Below are positions 11,901-22,222 of a DNA stretch of 64,000 bases, piece after piece. Source of the stretch: Costus lasius (lineage: Eukaryota; Streptophyta; Magnoliopsida; Zingiberales; Costaceae). The position numbers were made by a program, and so were the translations under genes. The notes beneath the pieces were generated by a model. It was not told the DNA's origin, did no database searches, and was given only the letters and a program-made list of their open reading frames with translations. Numbering within the stretch: the first letter of the stretch is position 1; every line of letters begins with the position of its first letter. The DNA is taken from the NCBI GenBank assembly GCA_027563935.2, contig CM050450.1:9159957-9223956 (forward strand). The letters run 5' to 3'.

Positions 11901-14900
11901 CAGAGAATGGAGTTGAGCTGACTTTACAAGAAATGACAGGGGCACATCAAATGCTGAATGATCATTGTCGTTCACCAACTGAAAGTTCCAATCCAGTTAC
12001 TGACAGAACATGCTCATTGATGGTGGCTATGCCTGCAGTAAAGGAGATGCAGCATTCAGTTGATCAAGATGCCAAATTCTTTGCCTCGATAGAAAATAGA
12101 GAAGCTAGTTCAGGTGAGAGGAACAGTTTAACCTCCATTTCTTTTGTCCCAGACACCAGCAGTTTTGTCGCGCGGCATGATGGATTAGCAGCAGAAATGG
12201 ACCATGGTCAATACTCTGAAGAATTAACTGAAGAAACATTTGTTGCTTATGTTAAGCGATCTGATGACGTTCCCCAAAATAAGAATGGTAAGTTTGTATT
12301 CAAACAAAGAGATCTATGTTTTTCTTTCTCTGTAATACAAATAACTGGTTTTTTGACAGACTTGTTTTAATTTTTTTGCTTCTGAGCTCATGAATTCCTT
12401 TGTAATTCAAAATGTAGACCCAACTGTTGGAATAGAAGACAATAATGTTTCTGAAAGCCCCCATGTTGGATGCAATTCTGTTGCGCTTGTGTCAGAAGAG
12501 GGGTCATTGATACCACAGTTAGCTGATTGTCCTTCTGATGCAGAAGACAGGAGCAGTCGTGTAAAGGATAAAGCAGATTATATTGAAGTTCTGGAATATT
12601 CTTCAAATAATGTTGGAAAGTTGGCAGAGTCTGTCGATCAAGATTCTATAGCAAATTCAACCGAAACCATGTTGTTTCCGGTTCCTTCTTTTTCTATCAT
12701 CAATGGCGAAGATTGCATGAAGGAAATTGAAAATACTGACAATATCGAAAATCCATCTTATGTGGGATCAGCAGTTGGTTTTGAGAACGACTGCGTGGAA
12801 AATGATGATCCTGCAATGCCGGGTATGCAGCTATCACGTTTACAGTTTTTCTCTGACACACAGGAATCTCAAGAATCCTTCATCGCAAACTCAGCAGATC
12901 AATCTCAAGAATCCCCCAACTTGAACATCACAACTGAATCCCAAGAATCCTACAAGGTGAACATAACAGATGAAACACCAGAATCTCTTGAGGTCAAAAC
13001 GTCTGAAAGTGTGTCTTCTCCATGTTCTGCAAGTGAAACGTGCATTGATAAAATAATTAATTCTCCAATTCTTGTTCTTGATAACTTAAATTTTGCAACC
13101 GAGACTAATCAGGACAACCATGGGAAGAATGTTGAAGAGGTTGACCAGCATACCGAGAAAATTTCATCTGAAAATTCATCTTCTGATGGTGAAACTTATA
13201 ACTATGATCGGTCTTTGTTCTGTAGTCAAGAAGCATATGATCTTCAGTCAGTAGTAAATTCAACTGAAACCCTGTTGCCTCGTGTTCCTTATGTTGTTAT
13301 CGTTAGTGATGAAGATTCCATTACGAAAATTGAAAATATGGATAATGCTGAAAGTATATTTCATTCGAAATCAGCTGCTAGTTTTGAGAATGTGGATTTG
13401 GAAAAAGCCCACCTGGAAACACCTAAAACACTGCAACATCAATTAGAGTATTTCTCTGATACACAAGAATCTCAAGGATTCTGTAATGCGAACTCAGTAG
13501 AGGAATCTCAAAAATCTGACAGGTTGAACTCAACTGAGGGATCCGATGAATCTCCCAAGTTGAGCTCAGCAGAGAAATCTCATGGATCCCTCATGGCAAA
13601 CACCACCGAGGAATCTGAATTCCTTAAGGTCCAAACTTTGGAATGGGTTTCTGGGAGTGAAATATGTTCTGATAGAGTAAAAAATTCTACTCCTCCTGTT
13701 CTTGATAGCTTGAAATTGCCAACTGAACTTAGTCAGGAGAACCCTCAGAATAATATTGAAAATATGAATCAGATTATTCATGTCAAGAATTTACCACCTG
13801 AAACTTCTGCCCCTGACCCACCGATAGTCTGTTGTCCCGAAGCATATTGTCTTCAGTCAAAGTTGCAAGGAGAAAGTACTGATGTTCCTGCTGCCTCCTG
13901 TCAAGGTCTGGTGTGGATCCATGAAACAGATAACCCAACGGAAGCGTTAGATGAATGTAGCTACAAGAGGATATCAGTCTCTTTAGAGTCAAAAAAGTTG
14001 TCATTAGTTTCTGATGCTTCATGCTGTGAATTGCCTTCCCAACATTCATCTAGTAACACCGATATCAGACTGCATGGTGTTATTGAAGAAGAAATGCCAA
14101 TCGAGCATGTCGAAGCATATATGCCCAGTACAGTCAATGAAACATATCCAGGATATCCTGAGGAGTTTGCATCAGAATCTTTGTTGCAAAATAACTATGA
14201 AACTGCAAAGCAAGAGAAAGCTTTATCAACCTACCTGTTCTCTGATGCTGCAAGTTCACCTCAAGATGCCTCTACCTTAGATTTCATAAAACCAGAACCT
14301 TCACATCAGAATGGCGAATATCTTGAGCTTGAAATTCCAGCAAATTCTGATGTTACGGATATATTATCAGATGAACCTGTGCAAAACCATCATGCCTTTG
14401 CTAACAGTATCAAGCAAAAAGAAGTGGGTATGCTACTATCAGATGAAAGACTGAGTACAGAAGCTCATGTTTCACCAGAATGCAATTCTGAAATTTCTCC
14501 ATATCATAAGGCCTCCAATGTCTCAGATGTGACAAGTTCCCACTTACCAAGATCTGAAGTGGCTTTTCCTGAGAGAGCAACCAGTCTCTCATATGAATCT
14601 CAGTCTGATGAACCAATATCCAGCTTTGCTTCTCAGAATCCTGAAGAATCACCACCACTTCCACCACTTCCACCGCTTCCTCCTCTTGAATGGAGAACTC
14701 GAAAGCTTCAGCTGGACTCTCCATTTCCTAGTGAAAATTCATCTCAATCTTTGGCTGGAAGAAACCAATTTGCAGTACTACTAAACAACATACCAGCAAA
14801 CCTATATGTGGCACCATCATTCACGTTGTCTGAACTACCGTCAAGTACTGTTGATCAAAGTCGCGAGGATGATGCTTTGTTTTTAGATGGACACATTGTA

Positions 14901-16096
14901 GATTTATCAAATGAATCTTCATTGGTATCGTCATCTTTGGCATATGAGAAGAGTATATGTGCATCGGGTGCATGGGAAGGATCATCAAAATCATCTGTTG
15001 TAGATTCGTTTGCACCACCATTATTGGAAAACCAAGCCTGTCAAAATTCTACATTGCAAGATGAGAGTGTTCAATCTATACCAGATAGAACTTCGCATCT
15101 TAATCAACTGATTCCAGGCTTAGAGTTGGATAAATCTTATTCTTCTGAACTCAGTCACCTAAATTCTGAAAAGGAGGTTGCCCAGCCACGCAATCCATTT
15201 TTGGTTGAATCTTCTTTAGGGGATGTGAACTATCACTTTAATTACGGAAATTTTGGTGGTGAAAATCTGCAGTTCTTGAAGTCAACAGAACTCTCACTTT
15301 CTTCTGGGCTTAAATCAGCTCAGCCTGGTTATGTATATTCATGGGATGGTAGTCAAACCAACCTTCTCGGTGTTGTACCTTCAGCAGAAGATGAATGGTT
15401 TAGTATTAGGCCCCGTTCCATACGCAATCTTCCCAGAAATCCACTGATAGAGGCTGTTGCAGCACATGACAGAAGCACGGTAATTATTGTGTTGTGCAAC
15501 AAATCTGTTTGCTTATATATTTGCTTTCCAGTATATTTAACAATCGTAAATAATCCCCTCTTTTTTCCTTTGTCCATTATTTTCAGTTGAGGAAGGTAGC
15601 AGAGTTAGGTAAGACTTGTGAGTCAAAAGCAGATAAAGGGGACGGACTGTTGGAGTCCAATAAATTGCAGCTGAGGAAAGTATCGGAGATTGTTAAGCCT
15701 TCTAATGAACCCAAGGCATTTGAGAGAGATGCATTGCTAGAGCAGATCAGAAACAAGGTTAGTCTGATGCATGACAAATTCAAGATGCTTTGTGTAGATA
15801 AACTTTAAAGACCTCTCTTTGACCACTATTCAATATACTGCATCTCCTTGACAGTCTTTCAGCCTGAAACCAGCACATGTTTCAAAGCGAAACAACAAAG
15901 GCCATTCAACAAATATTAAAGTTGCTGCTATTTTGGAGAAAGCTAATGCACTTCGCCAGGTTGGCTTCTTGAACAGGCAGATATATCATTTCCTTCTTGC
16001 ATTTTATCCTGCCCATAATAGCATATGCATTCTTTTGAACAGGCAGTTGCAGGAAGTGATGAAGAGGATGGTGGAGATAGTTGGAGCGATTGTTAA
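2214..16096 (+). CDS. SCAR/WAVE family actin-nucleation regulator (5' exon outside window)
   Basis: Plant SCAR proteins are subunits of the WAVE complex that activates ARP2/3 to nucleate branched actin. Exons: 2214-2374, 8024-8147, 8218-8347, 10387-10454, 10548-11767, 11856-12287, 12418-15479, 15587-15757, 15855-15959 and 16043-16096 (TAA). All junctions are GT-AG, and the exons sum to one frame of 1,841 residues after a split first codon. The N-terminal SCAR homology domain is seen from [14 protein letters not shown] through [14 protein letters not shown] and [16 protein letters not shown] long, acidic, serine-rich low-complexity middle follows, then a proline run ([16 protein letters not shown]). 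The WH2 actin-binding motif ([13 protein letters not shown]...LRKV) spans exons 8 and 9. The C-terminal acidic tail ([16 protein letters not shown]) contacts ARP2/3 in this family. About 60 N-terminal residues are missing because exon 1 is upstream of the window. The frame is fully open, so the gene looks functional. Confidence 0.93.
2760..3430. repeat. GGTACC/ACCGGT-rich interspersed repeat
   Basis: The segment is dense in short words such as GGTACCGG, CGGTACC, GGTACTGG and ACCGGTC on both strands. It has a GC-rich core at about 3060-3290, in contrast to the surrounding AT-rich intron. It is interrupted by the TA microsatellite. No LTR, TIR or protein match was recognised, and the modest open frames across it look like GC-rich by-products. 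Confidence 0.5.
2871..2933. repeat. (TA)n microsatellite
   Basis: A run of about 31 uninterrupted TA units lies inside the GGTACC-rich repeat in the SCAR intron. Confidence 0.95.
4621..4733. repeat. Short tandem repeat, period 70 bp
   Basis: The block TACCTCTTCCTA...CTTTTATAAGCTAAGGGGTT occurs at 4621-4658 and again at 4691-4729 with a few differences. It lies in the SCAR intron and is probably part of an old, unidentified element. Confidence 0.7.
5150..5550. repeat. Decayed CACGGCC / GGCCGTGA inverted-half-site array
   Basis: The tract repeats words such as GGCCGTGAT, GGCCATGAT, CACGGCC and GGGCCATAAT in both orientations every 15-40 bases. Many sites read GGCCATGA where other elements in the window read GGCCGTGA, which is the C-to-T (or G-to-A) change expected from CpG decay. 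The same style is found in the younger LTR elements here, so this is probably a fragment of an old LTR element within the SCAR intron. Confidence 0.6.
8348..10386 (+). other. SCAR intron between exons 4 and 5 of the visible set
   Basis: AT-rich intron (donor GTAATA, acceptor TATCAG). It contains an imperfect TA/TG microsatellite near 9740-9835 and otherwise no recognisable element. A tract at about 8935-9035 is suggestive of dispersed repeat sequence but could not be assigned. Confidence 0.6.
9738..9835. repeat. Imperfect TA/TG/TAC microsatellite
   Basis: Alternating pyrimidine-purine sequence (TATATAC, TATGTATAC, TACACACAC) runs for about 100 bases. It lies within a SCAR intron. Confidence 0.85.
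12655..13880 (+). repeat. Internal coding duplication in the large SCAR exon, period about 600 bp
   Basis: The encoded protein repeats a module of roughly 200 residues. [13 protein letters not shown] is followed by [21 protein letters not shown] and [14 protein letters not shown]. Then [13 protein letters not shown] is followed by [21 protein letters not shown] and [15 protein letters not shown] third partial trace starts at PEAYCLQSK. Within each module are runs of SQES/EESQ-like mini-repeats. The duplicated part lies in the disordered middle of SCAR, outside the SHD and WH2 domains. Confidence 0.8.
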
Positions 16097-17734
16097 GGAT
16101 CTATCTCCCCTTAAAAATTGCAAGGATCTTTTAGAAGAGATATGCTGTGATTACCCTTCTTTCGTTGCTTCACTTTGACTTGAATCTTCTACATGTAGTT
16201 GCAGAAGAGCGGCAACAGCATGAAAGGTTGTATGCTGAAAAAGTTGCATCGGAAGGTTGTTCTTATGATCAATCAAAGCGTACAATCATGTGTATACTAT
16301 TTTCTTTCTTTGTTCGTTCTTGTCAATGTGTATTCTACAATAGCTCGTCTTGTATCAACAAACCCTCATGTGGGTGTAAAACAAACGAGGGTTGTGCTTT
16401 ATTCAAATTTATCGTGTACCATTCTTTAAGCTTTCTTTTAGTGTTGATTATTCAGAATACATGATGCACGGAAAGCTTCCTATAAAGGAAAATTGGCGCT
16501 AAAGCTCGCATGAACAACTACTCAGCAGGAACCGAACATTCTTTTTCACACTTGACCCCACTAGTTTTTTTCCGAGGACGTCGGGCTCTACAGAATCAAC
16601 TGAATGCTCTGGTGGTTAGCATCTTTTTGGAAATGAAAAGCAATCACAGGCAATCATTCGCACTGCTGATATATTTGACACCCTGACAGTGTTACGTATC
16701 TCTGTAACAGCTACCATTTTATTACAATGATTGCATGTTACAATAGGATTTAAATGTTTCTTCGCCTAGAGCATTCTTTTCTTTTGGTTTTTTTGTGCAT
16801 GTAAAATGATTTGACTAGATGGCAGAAGTGTAGTAGCAATTACTGTTAATATTATATATGGTAAAGTATGTTGGTTCATCATTATTATAACACAGTGGAG
16901 GATAGTTTGGAGATCTATGTTATACAGATTATTGACCCGTACTATTCCTAAGAGATATATGAGTCTAGAACAAAGGCTTAGGATTACTTGAAAATGTTAT
17001 ATAGAATGTTGAGATCATAGATGCAGGACTTGAGATTGCTTTATTATCTTGATGCTTTGGTTATCCTGCGACTTTGATTTGTCAAGTGATTGAGTGATAT
17101 ATTAAGTCGCTTCCGTTATAGGGACTGAGTAATTAATTTAGCCGCTCTATTCTTTTGATCAATTAATATGACTACATTGATTAAGCAAATAACCAAATAA
17201 TTGTGTTGGATGAAGGTAATCTACATATTCAGCTGGTAAGGAGTTCAACTAATAAGGATATTAATTGTTAATAATAATATCAATGATAAAAAAAACGTCT
17301 TACTTGCTCAAACGCCTATAATGAACTCGGTCAAGCTGGCTTTATAGTACTATTCTTGTCAATTTGGATTTAGAACTTAACCAGCCGCTTTCACACTATA
17401 ATATGACTTGGTCAAACCCTGGGCTTATTTTATTTATTCAATACATACGCAAAATGATCTAAAAATTTGAATGTGACCTTTACAAAGTATCCAATTTTAT
17501 TGAATATCATATTTTATTTTAAATTAAAAAAATCAATCCACGATCATCACGCGTCTTGACTCAGCATAGGAGCTGCAGAGCGTCTTGATCTGTATTCCTT
17601 TTTTATTTTATTTTATAGAAATCACGCCCACATGTTTATTTGGTTCTCGCTCGAATGTGAGCTTTTCCATCCTCACTCAATCTAACCAGGCTACTTGATG
17701 AGCCGGACTTCGCAGACCCATCAATTAAAATTCA
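16097..17734 (+). other. Intergenic region between SCAR and LOR1
   Basis: This region holds the SCAR 3' UTR and then the upstream region of LOR1. The part from about 17,040 to 17,734 is closely similar to 32,940-33,757 (upstream of LOR3) and in part to 35,160-35,455 (upstream of LOR4). Shared words include ATGACTTGGTCAAAC and CACGCGTCTTGACTCAG. The GTCAA/TTGAC cores are W-box-like, which would suit defence-type regulation, but that is inference. No gene is seen. Confidence 0.6.
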
Positions 17735-18190
17735 ATTCTATTTTTTTTTTTCCAAAGGTAAGAAAGAGATCTTATTATTCAAAAATATGGATACAATTTA
17801 CGTACAATCACACAAATCCTTTCTCACTCGTAGGTCCAAGAAAATTTTGACAACATCTCCCTTATATTTTCTAGTGCATGGACCCTACGTACATCATTAC
17901 CAACTCATGCACAAACCAAAACAAAACTCTTACATTACATGTCTATTACATACGCAACCCATGTTAGAGCAAGGCAGCAAAACATACAAAACTTTAGCAT
18001 TTTCCCACACACAACATAAAGGTGCAGCCCCATCTTGCCTCCCTTCAAAACACACCCTTGCTACTAGATATTCTTGGCAGCAGTTTGATAGCATTTTGCT
18101 GGAACCGTGCAGCATTCTTCCCAAAGTATTTTGAACGCCTTCTTTGAGGCTTCTATGTAATATATTGAGCATGATGCACTGCATATTCCC
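17735..18190 (-). pseudogene. Reverse-transcribed cDNA fragment inserted upstream of LOR1
   Basis: Relative to the paralogous LOR3 upstream region, which runs straight from ATTAAAATTCAG into its promoter near 33,757, this locus has about 450 extra bases. On the minus strand the extra piece ends in a run of 11 A (T run at 17,741-17,751). An AATAAG/AATAAT polyadenylation-like signal lies about 25 bases before that run. This is what a reverse-transcribed, polyadenylated mRNA insertion looks like. One minus-strand frame ends EECCTVPAKCYQTAAKNI at a TAG near 18,070. Another is open for 84 codons (17,930-18,184). I do not recognise the parent gene. The upstream limit (about 18,190) is approximate. 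Confidence 0.55.
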
Positions 18191-19250
18191 TAGCTGCTTT
18201 TGACCCGAAACGCACTAGTCAACGGGTGGACTTGGGATATTTTGTTGCGTCCCAATCGTGGAAGCATCCACGAACGAATTTCGTTTTATTGTAATCGGCT
18301 ACGTGGCAATATCTTTAGCAGATCAAGCCTGCAGTTTCTGCGGGCAAGAACAGTAAGTACGTAGAGAGAATTAAGAGATCGCCACCCACAAACCCCCCCA
18401 ATCCTACAGTGATCGATCGCGCGAGAGATGAATCTCAACAATAAAGAAAAACACACCCTTGCTGCTAGATATTCTTGGCAGCAGTTTGGTAGCATTTTGC
18501 TGGAACCGTGCAGCATTCTTCCCAAAGTATTTTGAACGCCTTCTTTGAGGCTTCTATGTAATATATTGAGCATGATGCACTGCATATTCCCTAGCTGCTT
18601 TTGACCCGAAACACACTAGTCAACGGGTGGACTCGGGATATTTTGTTGCGTCCCAATCGTGGAAGCATCCACGAACGAATTTCGTTTTATTGTAATCAGC
18701 TATGTGGCAATATCTTTAGCAGATCAAGCCTGCAGTTTCTGTGAGCAAGAACAGTAAATACGCAGAGAGAATTAGGAGATCGCCACCCACAAACCCCCCC
18801 AATCCTACAGTGATCGATCGCGCGAGAGATGAATCTCAACAATAAAGAAAAACACACCCTTGCTGCTAGATATTCTTGGCAGCAGTTTGGTAGCATTTTG
18901 CTGGAACTGTGCAGCATTCTTCCCAAAGTATTTTGAACGCCTTCTTTGAGGCTTCTATGTAATATATTGAGCATGATGCACTGCATATTCCCTAGCTGCT
19001 TTTGACCCGAAACGCACTAGTCAATGGGTGGACTCGGGATATTTTGTTGCGTCCCAATCGTGGAAGCATCCACGAATGAATTTCGTTTTATTGTAATCGG
19101 TTACGTGGCAATATCTTTAGCAGATCAAGCCTGCAGTTTCTGCGGGCAAGAACGGTAAGTACGCAGAGAGAATTAAGAGATCGCCACCCACAAACCCCCC
19201 AATCCTACAGTGATCGATCGCGCGAGAGATGAATCTCAACAATATTACGG
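18047..19250 (+). repeat. Triplicated 401-bp LOR1 promoter, leader and first five codons
   Basis: Three head-to-tail copies occupy 18,047-18,447, 18,448-18,848 and 18,849 to about 19,250. Each contains the 5' part of the inserted cDNA fragment, the LOR-type promoter, the leader (GATCGATCGCGCGAGAG) and a start codon with ATGAATCTCAACAAT. In the first two copies this start (18,428 and 18,829) runs into the next repeat and makes a 35-codon reading frame ending at 18,535 and 18,936. Only the third copy leads into the real LOR1 exon. Copies differ by a handful of substitutions and one C in a homopolymer. The unit may duplicate the promoter and creates upstream decoy starts. Confidence 0.9.
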
Positions 19251-19744
19251 CCACGTCGGCGTCGGAGCCGGCCACGATCGGCCCGGTGGTGGTGGTGGTG
19301 GGGAGTCAATTCTGCGCGCCGTACGCCGTTCCTCTCACCATCACCAAGAAGGTGCTCGGCCTATCGAACAGCAACTTCGCCGTCATCGACGCCAACAGCA
19401 ACGTGGTGCTCAAGGTGCAAGGCGTCGTCCTCAGCGTCCGCGACCGCTGTGTCCTCGTCGACGCCGCCAGCACGCCCCTCCTCACCATGCAGCAGAAGAT
19501 GTTCAGCATGCACGTGCGGTGGCAGGTGTTCCGGGGTGACAGCACGGACGCCAAGGATCTGGTCTTCACCGTGAAGAAATCGAGTGTGTTCCAGCTGAAG
19601 ATGGAGCTGGACGTGATCATGGCCGGCAACCCCAACGAGGAGGCCTGCGATTTCAAGATCAAGGGGAGCTACCTGCAGCGATCGTGCACAATCCACCTCG
19701 GCAATTCCGGTTCCATCATCCCCCAAGTGGGAGCAATTACATGA
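19229..19744 (+). pseudogene. LOR1: LURP-one-related gene truncated after exon 1
   Basis: LOR proteins have a tubby-like beta-barrel, and Arabidopsis LURP1 is needed for basal defence against downy mildew. Exon 1 (19,229-19,726) is intact and has the family signature: FCAPYAVPLTITKK, VLKVQGVVLSVRDRC, WQVFRGDS, DLVFTVKKSS, CDFKIKGSY and GNSGSIIPQ. The donor that LOR3 uses after the CAA codon is still GT here, but no copy of exon 2 (VLLGKDTFGVTV...NVDYAFV) follows before LOR2. Read through, the frame ends at TGA 19,742-19,744, giving 171 residues. Without exon 2 the last beta strands and the C-terminal helix of the barrel are missing, so the product is probably non-functional. The GC-rich codon use matches the other LOR genes. 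Confidence 0.8.
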
Positions 19745-19764
19745 TATTTGTAATTTAATCATGA

Positions 19765-19997
19765 TTATTACTGAATTTTCACTGTTATAAATTCAGTAAT
19801 AATCATGGTCAAATATAGTTAGATATGGTCACTGTTATAAATTAAGTCATGGTCAAATATAGTTAGATATGATTGCTGTGACCAAGTGAAAATTCATAAC
19901 AGTGAATTTTTACTCGACCAAGTGAAAATTCATAACAGTCATGGTCAAATATAATCATATCTAACTATATTTGACCATGACTTAATTTATAACAGTG
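19765..19997. repeat. Foldback made of inverted LOR-intron copies
   Basis: A perfect 45-bp inverted repeat has arms at 19,830-19,874 and 19,953-19,997 with a 78-bp spacer. The spacer contains a direct repeat of ACCAAGTGAAAATTCATAAC. A second small palindrome (ATTACTGAAT...ATTCAGTAAT) lies just upstream. The sequence TTTTCACTTGGTCACAGCAAT in the LOR4 intron (about 36,415-36,435) appears here reverse-complemented. The foldback was therefore built from the LOR intron, and it sits where LOR1 exon 2 should be. Confidence 0.85.
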
Positions 19998-21155
19998 AAG
20001 TTTTACTCGAATCCAATTAAAGACTGGGTCTAACTTGAGTTTTTCTTGTTAAAATCTGATCAGATCGGGTATAGATAGTTTGTCATCATTAGCTGGATTA
20101 CGGTGGCAGAAAGGTTGCATTTGGAAAAAAATAAAATTAATTGAGAAAGTGCTTCTAGGATAAAGGCTGAAGGACTATTTTGTTGCTTGTTAGAAAAAAA
20201 CAGCACCTTAATATAAATATTATATTTGAAGTCTAGTGATAAATATCTTCTAGATTATTGTGATTATAAATAAATTTTGTGATAATAAATTATTTGATAC
20301 AATTAAATTTATATTTCATACAAATATATAAATATAGTCACTAACTTTTTTAATTATGAATTAAACATATAATATTTATGACATTTTTTATTTTTATTTT
20401 AAAAATAACTAATTTTACAAAATTAATATATATTCATATTAGCTAATATATTAAATGTTAATGTATATATAATATTTATTTATTAAAAATATTAATATTC
20501 ATTATATTAAAATAGCGGTGGCTGTCGGAATGGATTGAAACGCACGGCAAGAGCTGGCACGATAGCGATGCCCAATTATTGTTGCTGACAGCTAACGTAT
20601 CAACTTGGTCAAACACCAATAATCAACTCAATCAACTTGAAAATCACCCATAATCTATTCTCTATTTTTATAAAATCGTCGCCACATATAATTTTTTTTA
20701 ATTTGGTGCTCGATTAGAAATTTCATAAAGAATTTAGAGTTGATCTAATGCATGATTTTTGAGGAAAAAAAATATAGGGAGAGGGCGTCTGAAATTGTTC
20801 GATTAGAGAAAAAAATAATTCAAAAATTTTGGTGCTTGTTAGGAAAATGTTATTATCGCGCTATTAAATTTCTGCTCCATTTGGTCAAAAGCACATGGCT
20901 TCTTATCCACAGCAACTTTGACTAGTAATGCTCGCCAACGGGTGGACTTGGACTTTCTTTTTTTTTCTTGCTTTTTTCCATAGACACATGTTGTTTAATT
21001 TTATTCGGTGTTTATTAAGCAAAGAGTCACTCCTGCAGCTTGCGCCGGCGAGCTGCGAGCAGAATAAGTACGCACGGAGAATTGAGAGATCGCCACCCAC
21101 AAACCTCCCACGCCAGCAAGGACCGATCGCACGAGAGAGCAATCTCAACAACACC
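19998..21155 (+). other. AT-rich spacer and promoter of LOR2
   Basis: The first 900 bases are very AT-rich with no recognisable element. From about 20,875 the sequence resembles the LOR3 promoter (GCTCCATTTGGTCAA, then CAACGGGTGGACT). It leads to the shared leader AAGTACGCA...GAGATCGCCACCCACAAACC just before the LOR2 start. Confidence 0.55.
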
Positions 21156-21840
21156 ATGGCGGCGTCGGCGGAGGAGTCGTCCTCAACCAGCCCGGTGGCG
21201 GTGGTGGGGAGTAGGTTTTGCTTGTCGTACGCGGTCCGTCTCACCGTCGCCAAGGAAGTGCTCAGCCTGTCGGACGGCGACTTCACAGTCAAGGACGTCA
21301 ACGGCGACGTGGTGTTCAAGGTGATGGGTGAGTACCTCAGCCCCCGCGGCCACTGCGTCCTCGTCAACGCCGCCGGCACTCCCCGCCTCACCATGCTGGC
21401 AAAGATGTTCAGCTCGCACCAGCGGTGGGAGGTGTTCAGGGGAGAGAGCACAAAGGCAGAGGATCTGGTGTTCAGCGTGAGGAAATCGAATCCGTTGCAG
21501 CTGACGCCGGAGATGGACGTGATCCTGGCCGACAACCCCAACGAGGAGGTCTGCGATTTCAAGATCAAGGGGAGCTTCCTCGAGGGCTCTTGCACAATCT
21601 ACCAAGGAAATTCCGGTCCTGTCATAGCTCAAGTGAGATTAATTACACAATATACATATTTACTAATTAATTAATATATTTGTAATTCTATAAATTTATT
21701 TATAAATACAGATGAATCGTGAATATACGACGTCGAGAATGCTGTTTGGGAAGGTTAAGTACGACGTGAGGGTGTACCCCAACGTGGATTATGCATTTAT
21801 TTCGGCGCTCATTGTTATCTTCGATAGGACCAACGTTTGA
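21156..21840 (+). CDS. LOR2: LURP-one-related (tubby-like fold) protein, 201 aa
   Basis: Two exons, 21,156-21,632 and 21,712-21,840 (GT-AG, phase 0), give 201 residues, close to the usual LOR length. Family landmarks are FCLSYAVRLTVAKEV, VFKVMGEYLSPRGHC, WEVFRGES, DLVFSVRKSN, CDFKIKGSF and GNSGPVIAQ, then exon 2 with YPNVDYAFISALIVIFD. The start used by its paralogs (ATG in GAGAGATGAATCTC) has become AGC here. The next in-frame ATG, 12 bases downstream of the changed codon (MAASAEE), is taken as the start. It is the most diverged of the four copies but has no frame damage. Its role is inferred from the family only. Confidence 0.88.
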
Positions 21841-22104
21841 CAGGAGATTTATTATTTACTTTCAATTCAACAACTACTGTTATGTTGCGTAGCATTGGTA
21901 ATCTAAGTTGTTGTTATATTATTACTATGGTTGTTACTCAAAAGAGATTGTGTTATTACTATTAGTTTTAATGAAAATTGTCTATGGTCCCTGCGTGGAC
22001 TATTTTGTAAAGAATGGAAAACGGGAGGGTTATGTTGTAAAAGTTGTATTTTCATCAAAACTATAAATAATAAGGGAAACTGCACTAGTAAATACAAACC
22101 CTAA

Positions 22105-22222
22105 GGGTATGTTCGGTAAAGCGAAATCTGTTGTGGAAAGGATGAAAGGAAAGGACATCTACGGTAAATTCATTGATGTTTCGGTTCTTTCCATAATAGA
22201 TTTCGTTTTACCGAACATACCC
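22105..22222. mobile_element. MITE-like foldback element, 118 bp
   Basis: The terminal inverted repeats are 25 bases with one mismatch: GGGTATGTTCGGTAAAGCGA... at 22,105-22,129 and the complement ...TTTACCGAACATACCC ending at 22,222. There is no coding sequence. A clear target duplication was not found, so the superfamily is undetermined. The G-rich ends resemble Harbinger/Tourist or hAT MITEs. Confidence 0.75.

Noticed and set aside
10569..15583. Minus-strand and alternative-frame open frames overlapping SCAR exons
   Set aside because: They are antisense or shifted shadows of the large SCAR exons, whose frame is supported by splice junctions and domains.
19210..19762. Second plus-strand frame and minus-strand frames over LOR exons (also at 21,040-21,632, 34,068-34,471 and 35,902-36,305)
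   Set aside because: GC-rich coding exons leave several frames open. Only the LOR frame has domain similarity and conserved splicing.
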